From Neoscytalidium dimidiatum (taxonomy: Eukaryota; Ascomycota; Dothideomycetes; Botryosphaeriales; Botryosphaeriaceae), in the NCBI GenBank assembly GCA_037367355.1, contig CM074702.1:2418001-2482000 (forward strand): DNA of 64,000 bases. The letters run 5' to 3'. Within the stretch, counting starts at the first letter, position 1; every line of letters begins with the position of its first letter. This document shows positions 52,493 to 62,364 of the stretch, in pieces. The notes below the pieces were generated by a model. It searched no databases. It was not told where the DNA came from and saw nothing but the letters and a program-made list of their open reading frames with translations. Position numbers and translations under genes: made by a program.

Positions 52493-55400
52493 TCAACCCT
52501 GTCTCGATCTCTCGAAATGGGCCGGTGCACTGCCGATGGTGTCGACGTAGGCTTCGAAGCCAGCCTTGCTCGGATCGGGTGTGGCAATGCCGAGACCCCT
52601 CGTGGCATCCTTGGCTGAATCGTCAATATCAAGCGTCCTGTCGAGCCCCTTGCCCTTCTTGCTCTCGTCGCGCTTTGGCCGGATAACGTCGATGGTGACA
52701 TCCGTATCCTTGCTGTAGACGCGGAGGCCGACGACGCAGACAGCGTTCCATGGGTCGCGCTCAAATTCCTCATCAGGGTCGATCTCGATCGGTCCTTGAT
52801 TAGGAGGTCCGTTGGGGTCACGCTCAGCCTGTAACATCTGTACCTTCTCAAGCAGGCTGACCTGGTTGTGATCGTACAGCTCATCCTCGGACTCGGACTC
52901 GCTGCTAGGGTCATCCAATTCAGAATCCCAGGATAGATCACTGTCACTAATACCAGAAGCATCGATCATAGAAGCAGCCGAAGAAGCGCGTGAGCGGTTG
53001 ATCCGAATGCCCGGGACACCACCAGGAAGAGGAGAAAGCGTGTCGCGACGGCGAGGAGCAGGAGGAGCAGGAGAAGTCGCACGGCGAGGTGCTGGAGAGG
53101 CTGTGCGTGAGTTCTTGCCGTCTCTGTCACCCTCGTTATAGCCACCCCGACCTTCGTTGTAGCCACCGCGTCCCTCGTTGTAGCCGCCGCGTCCCTCGTT
53201 GTAGCCGCCGCGACCTTGATTGTACCCTCCACGACCTGTGAAGCCTTGCTCAGGTTTCGGCGAGGCGGAAGGAGATCTGGCGCGGGAGCCTGGAGGTGGA
53301 GTGCCCGGGCGAGACAAAGACTGCGGCTCAGCAGTCTCATTGTATCCTCCCCTGCCATTGTAACCACCACGGCCGGTGAAACCGCGAGAAGGAGAAGAAG
53401 TCCGATGTTGAGGAGTGGTGGAGCGAGACTCCGTCTCGGGAGCAGCGTTATATCCACCACGACCATTATATCCACCCCGACCGTTGTATCCACCACGACC
53501 GGTGAGCTCCCCAGCAGGAGAGTCACGTCCCTCAATAGGGAGAGTCTCGGCGGGAGGGCGGCGGTCGAAGCCAGAAGACGGTGCACCAACTTCAGGAGTG
53601 CCGAGAGAGCGAGGGGTATGAGGACGAGAGTCAGAAGCGACCTCACCCTCATTATATCCGCCGCGGCCTTCATTGTAGCCACCACGTCCCTCGTTATATC
53701 CACCCCGTCCGTTGTAACCGCCACGGCCTCCGAACCCAGGCTCGCCGTCGATCGGAGTGGGGGCTTGAAAGGTCAGAGATGGCGAGTTGTGGTGACCGTG
53801 GACAACTTTGTCATCCGCAGGCTCGGTGACGATTTCCGGGAAGGACTCGGTAGAAGCATTATATCCACCTCGTCCGTTGTAGCCTCCACGGCCCTGGAAA
53901 GCACCTGAGCTCTCCATCGCGTTGTGAGCCGCCTCAACGCGCATTGGCACCTGAGCTCCGGAAGCCGAAGACCTGCCACGATGGTGAGACCGGACGGAAG
54001 GTCTTGTCTCCTCCACATCATCCCCGCTCAAAGAGATGCCAAGCGCGTCGGAGGTGTCTGGCTGGTTGTCCATGGAACCGGGGGTAGCAATCCCATTAGC
54101 GGCACCGTCACCCTGCTTAGCGGCACGCTTGGCTGCCTTCTTCGCCTCTCTGAGCTTCTGCTTTTGGCGATGCTTGCGCATCTTTTCGTGATGCTTCTTT
54201 TTCTTGGCCTTCTCCGCGGCCTTGCGTTCTCTCTTCTTGCGAAGCTTCTCATCCCTCTCAAGCTGCTTGAATTGACCCTTGGCATGTGCGAGATCGTAGC
54301 TGAGGCCGGTTGACAGGAGCTTCTCCCTGCGGTTGAAGCAATTTGCACGGACGACTTCAATCGGAGTTGGTCGTGCATAACGCTTGGCAGTAATCTTGAG
54401 AAGTACAGTGTACGTGCCAGGCTCAAGGTCGAGCTCTGTGCTGACAGACCGCTTCATGTAGTAGGGCCCGTTGCTGCGGACAAGGTAATCGGGCTCATTC
54501 TCCCGGTGGACGCGGAATTGTAGATGGAAGTCGTAAGGACCCTCGAGGCCCGCGAAGTAACGGTCATCCAACTGTTGCAGAACGATGACCACTGGACTCG
54601 GCTTGCTGATAGTGACACTGAACTTGGTGTCCAGGTAGTCGACAGACCAGGGGACGTTCAGACTGGTCCATTGCTGCGTGATAGTCCACTCGGGGCCGAA
54701 GAGGCGAGTACGGTCAAAGTGCTGGTAGTTCCTTAGAAGGTCCTTATAGCTGATCCAGAAAACACCATCATCGCCAAAGCGATGATTGAGCTTGTGCATC
54801 CATTCAGGTGTCCACTCCTCGGAACCGTCTGACCATGCACCGCGCCACTCGGTCTTGCCCCAGGGGTTCCTTGAGCGAGTTAGCCAAGCCGTCTTGGATC
54901 TAAGACTTGGGTTGTGACTGTCTTACCTGAGCTTGAGCAGTTTCTCACCGTCGATCTCCCTTGCTTCCATGATGGAGTAAGCGTGCTTCTCCTGGATTCC
55001 CTTCCTCTCCCCATAGCTACCGCCCATCTGACCGCAACCGAAGAGGAACTCCTTGTTGACCTGCAGCAGTTCCTGCCAGAACTTGTTCTTATCCAGGATG
55101 TCTGTTGAAAATAGTTCGGTTGTGACGCCACCGGTGAGATCCTCAATGCCCTCACCGACAAACCCACCATCAATGGCTGAGTAATCTCCATGGGCTTTGG
55201 CATAAGCCTTCTCAAGGAGAGGCAGCCAGGTCTCATTCGGATCACTGCACTGCGCAAAATACAAGGCTCTTGAGCCTGTTTGCATAACAGTCCGATACTC
55301 TTCCTCGGGGCTCTTCCTGTTCTGCAGCTCGAGCCATTGGTGGCGGTCGCGAATTGAGTCGTCAAAGTCCTCCTTGATCAGGTAGAGCTTATCGTCGATA

Positions 55401-56315
55401 ACTTCGGAGATCCATTCTCCATCTGGCAGACGTCAGCCTCTGGGCATCAAAAGAGTACTAGCTCCGGAACTTACCTCTGTGGAAGACAAAGCCGTACACA
55501 CCGACTTCTTCGTCTCTCTCCACGCACACGCGGTCGATGAGATCTTTCTTGTTGCTGAGAGTGCAGAGGGCTGACATCAGCCAGCAATCGCCGTCATTTC
55601 CTTGCCGAATGTCGTTTGCAGAGGCGCCGTCAACGAAGAATTGAGGGTTCTCGAATATGTCCTGGACCCCCTGTCAGCGCCACGTCTAGCCCGTAAGCGC
55701 TAGGCAATTGCGTCGTCTTACCTCTACCCTCTTCACGGACATGGGCTTGAGATCAGATGTGGTCTCGCCCAAAGTGGTAAGGCAGTCCGGCGGCACGTTC
55801 ATCTGCTTGCTGCGGCGGAAGTCGGTCTCCAGGTCGAAGTGGGGATCTGGGTGGCGACATATGAGCAACTGGCCTGCGACAAGACGAGTTCACGCGGAAG
55901 CCATACCTCTGTACTTCTGGTTGATGCGGCGGCAATCCCGCACTATCTTTCGGACCTTTTCCCTGCATGCTGCCACAGCTTCCTCATACGAAGCGAGGGC
56001 GCTCTGGGCCCGTGGGCTTCCGGTTTCCCTTTCCTTCTTGTGGTGTGCGGCAGCACGCTTGGCGTATAGGTTGTCGGGCAGAATGGTGAATATCTTGCCA
56101 GGGTGTTTTGTGGTGAACTTATCCCAGAACTGGTCGACCTCCTTCTGGGGGTGCTGGTTCTTCTTCATCTTGAGACGGGGCGGCGCCGGGTCGGGCGGCG
56201 GCGGCGGCGGCGGGGATTGATCTCTTTCTCTGTCCTTTGCGGAGATAGAGGGTGCGCGAGAGGGTGGGCGCGAAGACGATTCGAGGAATTCAAAATTGGA
56301 TCTGGAGCTCGACAT
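52493..56315 (-). CDS. Calpain-type cysteine protease with GRGGYN-repeat C-terminal tail
   Basis: Model: complement of 52493-54869, 54927-55422, 55475-55670, 55722-55846 and 55907-56315; 1200 residues. A Ca2+-dependent-type cytosolic cysteine protease. The catalytic triad is intact: Cys about 207 in RQGNDGDCWLMSAL, His about 390 in EKHAYSIMEA and Asn about 410 in NPWGKTEWRGAW. The N-terminus is Ser/Pro-rich. The catalytic core leads into a beta-rich domain (TKFSVTISKPSPVVIVLQQL, EPGTYTVLLKITAKRY), then a Lys/Arg-rich coiled stretch (KLRKKRERKAAEKAKKKKHH). From about residue 730 to 990 the protein is disordered and carries sixteen copies of GRGGYN in five blocks. The end is acidic. The start is the first ATG; the preceding GTG-TCC frame was ignored. 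Identification firm; role unknown, proteolysis of specific substrates expected. Confidence 0.92.
53134..53894 (-). repeat. Coding repeat: sixteen GRGGYN hexapeptides in five blocks
   Basis: Eighteen-base units inside the calpain gene, in blocks of 2, 4, 3, 2 and 5, separated by Ser/Pro/acidic linkers; many repeats are followed by Glu. Codons differ between copies (Gly, Arg and Asn positions vary synonymously), which suggests the peptide rather than the DNA is being conserved. Confidence 0.9.
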
Positions 56316-58775
56316 GGACACGGAAGAGAGCGGGTTCTGGTGGCGGCTACGGATGGTTCAATGACCGGGGTAGGTGAACGCGTGGAACGAGGAGGAGCCA
56401 CGGACGTGTTGATTCATGCCGGCCGGAGGAGGCTCTGGCCGGTGGTTATATAGGTCTGGCGGCCATGCGTGTGCGGTGGAGGGTCGAGGAAATTGGACAG
56501 AGGGTGCGGCTGAGCGGAGCTCGCACGCAGCAGCAGTCCATGGTGCGAGGATGGCGCGCGGGCTTGCACACTGGAGGAGCGTGTATTTTCAGAGCGGCCG
56601 CGGGTGGGGGCGGTAAAGCTGCCGCTGCTCACCCCCATGTCGCCCACTCCGGACCACTGACAGGCTGCGTCCCAGCCCTCCGCCTGGCCCGGCGCGCTCG
56701 CGCGTGGCGCCCGCTCAGCTGCAGCCCCGGCTCATTCCAGCACCGTGCAGCAGGCAATCGGAGACGTTTGCGGGCCCAGGCGGCTGTGTGCACGGCGCCG
56801 TGGCCTCGGCGGCGGCCTCTAGATGCTTGCGCCAGGCAGGCGAGCAGGCAGAGAGGCGGGCAGGCGGACGGGCGGAGAGATGCCTGCCCAGGATTAGGCA
56901 AACCAGGGGCCGCGATACGCGTACCGTAGCTGTGCACAGTAGCTGCTCGATGGCGGTCATGGTAGGCCAGCCAAACACCTCACACCTCCCTCTCGTCCAA
57001 GACACCGCGAGCCACATCCCTCACCGCGCGGCTGAGCCAGACCGTTGCACGGGGCCGCCCGGGCGCAGGCCAGCCGGCGTCCTCTCCAGCTCGTTGCGCC
57101 CTTCAAGGTTCGCCAGGCCCGACGATCCGCAGTCGTGCGCTACGCTACGACGCGACCGACGAGCATTGCCTACCTGTACGTCTACCGGCTGCACGGGCAC
57201 CCCATGTGCAGCACCCCACCAAACACTGCTATTTCTGTGTAGTGCACTGCCGGCAATTGGCTGAAGACCGAGCTGGGGTATTTTATCTATGGAACGCGGG
57301 CGCGCCCGAGCGGTCCGTAGGGCTGGCTGCCGGGGCACCCTGCGCTCCACCTTCACCGTGCCCGCCCTGGCTTTGCTCGTCCAGACATGTATACATCAGC
57401 GCACCGAGCCCAGAAGTGCTGACTTGGGCGACGCACGCGGGAGCACACCGCGTCCCAGGCACGCTGCAGCTGCATGTCAGCAGGCTCCTGGACCCGCTAG
57501 CCCCTCCGCCTCTCGTTGACACATCTCGAAGCAGAGTGCTACTCTGCGCTACCCCTCTGCACTCATCTCTGAGCCTCGCTGGTCCCTCCGCTCTGGCCAC
57601 TTCACGTCATGATCTGACATGGCTGCCATTCGCTGCTTTCAGCACCTTTTTGCGAACTTGCCATCGCTGAGGGAAGAGCTAGCCCAGCATGGCGGGCTGG
57701 AAGCATGCCCGCATGCCCGCATGTGGAGAGTTCGCAGCGCTTCCGCATCCTGGCCATGACCAGTCAGCCTTTGTCACAGTGCTGACCGCTAAGCACACGC
57801 TCGCGCCGGAGCCATCCGCTACCGTTATCGCCCACGCGGCTGTTGCTGTCATCATGATTAAACCATGCTGGATGGCGATCACTGGCCGTGGTCGGCTACC
57901 CGACGCGCAAGGGATCAGTTTATCGCCACTCAGACAGGTCTCATCGTCGAATAGTGCTGTTCAATGACCTTTCTGCTAAACGGGGGAGACTAAGTGTTGA
58001 TCGGTCTCTGAAATCGAAGGATCTTACAGCTGGTGGGCTGAGTCCTTTTGCCTACCCTGAAAGTCATGCCCGGTGCTGAATGTGGTGTCCTGCCTGCGCC
58101 CTAGTGGGGGTTTGCCTCGATCAACACGTCCCTGGGAAACACCGCAGTGATTGTGCACCAGCCTATCATTTCCGTGTAGGGTGTCCAGCAAGGCTTATGT
58201 AGGAGGAGGTATCGATATTTAGAAATCCGTATCCTGGAACGGGCAAGGGTGGTCTGTCGTACAAGGCGCAGGCAGGCTAATCGGCAGTTTTCTGCTATGC
58301 AGACAGTGGGAAAGATCTAAGACAGCTGCTATGTTGTACATTTGCCTGAGAAGGCGTCGAGGCGGCTCGGACCTCGCCTTCTGTTTGGGCCGAAGGTGGG
58401 CGAAGTTCGATGAGTGTTGATGACAGCAGAGCGAGCGAAAGTCTTGAAATGGAAGTTTGTCAGCGATCGGATGGATGGCTTGAAATGACTCAATTGCTGC
58501 TACCAGAAAAGACCGGGGTATAGTCGCTTCGGGTATAAGAATCACTGTAAAAATGCATTGCATCGACAACAGGAAAGGTGCCGTGCAAGCAATAGCGAAT
58601 GCGGTAGCAGCATGCAGAGAAAAATCCTGTAAAATCCTTCAACCCCTTCAACCCCTTCAGACCTTCTCAGTTTTCCCACGGCCAGACCACCTTGCCAAAA
58701 CGCTCAAAACTCCCATTGGCTAGCCCATATAGCCTCAAACATCAAAACTCATTGTCGTGCTGAGCAACTAAACAT
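56316..58775. other. GC-rich intergenic 2.5 kb
   Basis: Calpain promoter at the left, 3' side of the next minus-strand gene at the right. Several overlapping GC-rich frames on both strands have low-complexity Ala/Arg/Pro translations and no domains. A CCCGCATG-type near-repeat occurs near 57706-57722. No gene called. Confidence 0.45.
56430..56460 (-). promoter_or_regulatory. Possible TATA box of the calpain gene
   Basis: TATATAA on the minus strand at about 56446-56452, some 130 bases above the calpain ATG, in an otherwise GC-rich stretch. Confidence 0.35.
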
Positions 58776-59565
58776 TTACTTGGACTCAGTAGCAGCAGCC
58801 TCAGGCTTGGCCTCCTCGGTCTTCGTGGCAGCATCCGCCTTGGGAGTTTCCTCAGCCTTAGGAGCTTCCTCGGTCTTCTTCTCCTCAGTCTTCTCCTCTG
58901 TGGGCGCAGCGTCAAGGTTGGGGTGGTCGTCAAGAGGACCACTGGTAGCAGACATGCCCTCGGCAGCCTTCGCGGCGGGAGCCGCAGCCTCAGTTGACGT
59001 TTCTGTGGCTGCTGCAGGAGCGGCAGTGTTAGGAGCAGCTTCGGCCTCTGCAGGTCACGCACGGCAGTGTTAGCATGAGGCTGCTTGTAGATGTGTCTCG
59101 AAAATGTGGGGGAGCGTACCAGTCGTCTCTTTAGCGGGAGCCTTGGCAGCTTCACCTTCTGCAGCAGGCGTCTCAGCCGGCTTAGGCTCCTCCGGCTTCT
59201 TCGCGTCGGCGGTCTCTGCAGCAGCAGGAGCAGCGGCGCCGGCGCCGACAGCGGCTGGGGCAGCACCGGCAGCGGGCGCCACGGCAGGTGTTGTCTCGGT
59301 CGGCTTGCCGGCGTCGGTCTTGGTGGCCGGGTCGGCCGGCTTCGCGGCTTCAGCATTGTTCGTCTTGTCGTCCGTCTTCTTCGCAGCCTTCTTCTTTTTG
59401 AAGAGGCTCTTGAAGGCCTTCTTCACCGTGTTCATCGCATCAGGGGCTGCAGGGCGTGGGTTAGCACGAGTCACGGCGTGGGCGGCGGCGACGCGCGGCA
59501 ACGGGGACGGCGCGTGTCGATTGAGCGTTTGAGGCGGCGGGGGGCTACTTACGGACTCCGGGCAT
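58776..59565 (-). CDS. Lys-headed, Ala/Glu/Pro-rich disordered protein, uncharacterised
   Basis: Model: complement of 58776-59047, 59120-59446 and 59553-59565; 203 residues. The first exon codes only MPGV plus one base. The start MPGVPPDAMNTVKKAFKSLF continues with KKKKAAKK, a basic amphipathic head that could bind membranes or nucleic acids; the remaining 170 residues are an Ala/Pro/Lys/Glu mixture with repeating AAPA, KAEE and KTEE elements and no globular domain. Composition resembles disordered fungal proteins annotated only as hypothetical. An internal start at 59435 (MNTVKK) is an alternative if the 13-base exon is not used. I do not know its function. Confidence 0.65.
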
Positions 59566-60171
59566 GGTGGCGTGCGAGGAGCTGTCGAGCCGGGCTCAAC
59601 AGCAACAGAGGGGCGGCGGAGGAGTAGTGTGGAGAGAGGAATGGGATTGAGGCGGCTTGGGCGGGAGGCGTCCGGGTTATGAAGGAGCGATGGCCCAGAG
59701 GAGCGAAGCGGTCGGCGGGCGGTCGTGGAGGAGGTCGTGAGACTCTGGGAGCTCGAAGCGCTCGCGCAAGGATGCAGCTTGCTCAGCCCCAGATTCAAAA
59801 GACCCAGGCCAAGCCGTTTCAGGGTTTCAAGGTGGCTATTTTTGGCCCAAGCGCCCTGCTCATTGCACCGCTGATTGCTCGGCTGTGCGCGAAATCAATA
59901 ACTTTATCTGCCTTGAGCGCGCTCCACTGCAGTCGACCCTTCCACCCCCGTGCGCCGATGGCCGCTCCGCCGTGATAGGGGGTTTATCCGCTGCCGTGAA
60001 ATCTCCGCTGTTGCCCTCCGCCCGCAGCCGAGATTCAGGCAATAAATCTGCCACTTTCCCGGCAACCAGCCCGCGCCTCCCAATGCAAGCAATCCCGAGC
60101 CCGATTCATGCCATGCCCGACCAGCCCCGAGACGCCCTACATATAAAATTGCCGCGAGCCCCAATTTCCCA
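59566..60171. other. Intergenic, upstream of the Lys/Ala-rich gene
   Basis: Holds the promoter of the Lys/Ala/Glu-rich gene (minus) and 3' UTR of PTPA (minus). A TATAAA at about 60141-60146 has no gene correctly placed behind it. No gene seen. Confidence 0.5.
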
Positions 60172-61706
60172 TCATGAAGGATCTTTCCGCGCTTGCGCCC
60201 ACGGTGCCTGCGTTTGCGCCATTTGATCTCGGTCGCCGGGTCGAGGCGGTGCGGGTGCCGCATGCTTCCACGGCGCCGTTGTAACTGGCGCCCCTCCCGG
60301 CATCGCCCCCATGTGCGTCATTCCCGGTGCTGCAGGCCGGGCCGTTCCCCCTTGCGGCCGTGCAGCCCATGGAGCAGCTGTCATTGGCAGCCCGGTCGTG
60401 GGATTGGATGCCCACGGCGCGGCGGTGCCAGTCTGCGGCTGCAGCCGTTGAGGGCTGTCGGACGCCTGGCCCGCCGGAGCCCTGGAGGGCTGATTGCTCG
60501 AGTGAACAGACTTCGGAGGCTCTACTGCAGTTGGGTCCTTCTCCCAGCGGAACAGCGAGCCGAAGGGAAAGTGCTGCACAACGGGAAATTTGGAGAGCAC
60601 CTCGGCGTTGTACATCTTCAACATCCCCTGTGCAAGGTGTCAACAAGGGCTCCAAAAATGGACGTTGGAGTCATACCTTGTTGATCTTCGCCCAGCCCGC
60701 TCGTACTCCAGAAATGTCGAACAGAATGGGGCTGTGCTCCCAGAACGGCCCCTTCTTGACATCGTAGATGAAGCCGATCGCGCTGAAGTACATGTTGATC
60801 TGTCGCTCCCGTTCGACAACGTTCTTCTTCGACACGTCCCCTGGGGCCGGAGCATCGGGCAGAGAGCCTTCCCCCGGGATATCGGCGGCAGATCGAATAG
60901 GAGGCGAAAGCTGGGCGGAGCCAAAAATGTACGGGACGAACGAATGATCGTCAAGGCCCCACACTCCATGCGATCCAGCGGGTTCGAGCGTGTAGGTCAA
61001 AATGAGTCGGCGAATGAGACGTAGATATCTGGTTACAATCAGCAGAGGGCAACGAATACGAAAGGTGACGTGAGTACGGTTCGATAACACCAATCACGAT
61101 GCCTCGCTCTTCAACACCAGGGTCCCCTTTGGCAAAACCTCCCAGCTTCCAGATGCCGCCGAGGAATGCCAAGAAGCTCAACTCATGGCCCGTCCCGTAG
61201 TCCAATCTCTGAGAGCTCCCGAAACTACCGACGAGGTAGGCCTGAAGCTCATCCTTTGCGGAGGTCGCGTTACCTTGAGGGTTGCCAAAGTTGAGAATCT
61301 CGGGAGAAAGGGCGTCGTCAAGTAATTTGGGTAAACGAGATTCGACAATCTCATACCATTTCCTGAAGCTGACGTTGCCAAATCTCCGTGGACCAGGGTC
61401 GGGAGGGGCCTCGTCAATGACGGCTTCCAATTTATCCATGAGGGACCTCAGTTTCAGAACGGGCTCAGACAGCCTGAGAGTCTCGCTGTTGAGGTGCCAT
61501 GCTTCATATGACGAATCGGTCTTCTTGGGGAACATAGCGGCGTTCAGTTGCAGCAGCCAGGTCATGATGTCGGCATAGCCGGTGGAGGTGAGGAAGAAGC
61601 TGACGTCGTCGCCGTCATTGATCTGTTTCTTGGGATTTACAAACTCGTGTGGTGCAGCTGGGTCGAGCTTCGTCAAAGTCTTGCTGGCCTGTCTGTTGTC
61701 GGTCAT
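60172..61706 (-). CDS. RRD2: PP2A phosphatase activator PTPA/RRD (peptidyl-prolyl isomerase)
   Basis: Model: complement of 60172-60627, 60677-61028 and 61078-61706; 478 residues. It activates protein phosphatase 2A catalytic subunits in an ATP-dependent manner and shows prolyl isomerase activity in yeast Rrd1/Rrd2. Hallmarks are [41 protein letters not shown] with the following [31 protein letters not shown], and [16 protein letters not shown] before [25 protein letters not shown] 120-residue Pro/Gln/Ala-rich tail follows the conserved domain, as in Rrd1/2-type fungal members. Whether it is the RRD1 or RRD2 branch is a guess; the longer N-terminus and Pro-rich tail made me name RRD2. It faces the last gene head-to-head. 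Confidence 0.9.
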
Positions 61707-62364
61707 GATGGAGGGGTTCGATGTTCCGTGAATCTGCGACGCAACTGGTGATGAAATAGGTGGGTCTCTACTCACGTGCGAACGCGATGTGGCCCGAGCT
61801 CCCCCTGCAGGGTCTTGCAAGGGTCTCTACTCGTCCTATCGCCCAGGTGCGTTCGGTGTGGAAAGTGGAGGGGAGTGGGCGGGATGGCTGGTCGCAAACC
61901 ACGTGAATACGTCGGCTTTTTTACAGCTGTTATCTAGGGACTTGATGATGTACTGTACGAGCAAAGTAATGGGCAGTCAAGAAGGCGCAACGAAAACGCG
62001 CAGCTGGCGGTTACCGCCCTCGTCGAGAACTCATAAACAGACAGCGTTCCAACAGAGCACAGGCAATGTTAATTTCACAACTGCCCGTACGCCTAGCCAA
62101 TCGTCTGGCAGACAGAGAGGAGAGCGGGAGAAGTACAACTATAGTTGTACATTCAATATTGTTACATTATTCCTAGCGGACAGTTGACACAATAAATAGT
62201 AGGTAGGTTAGATAGTCACGGCGTAATATGTTACCAGGGTCTGCAACCGTAGCAACGCTTTCCGCTGGCCCCGCGCGCCCAAGCTTCCACTACTGCTCCC
62301 ACATCTCTCCACCTCGCCGACATCACCACCTCTCCGCACAACTCAGCTCGGCCAACGCATCGAC
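61707..62364. promoter_or_regulatory. Divergent promoter, PTPA / unknown right-end gene
   Basis: A 658-base spacer between two start codons. AT-rich core near 62130-62220. No clear TATA box for either side and no further gene. Confidence 0.5.
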
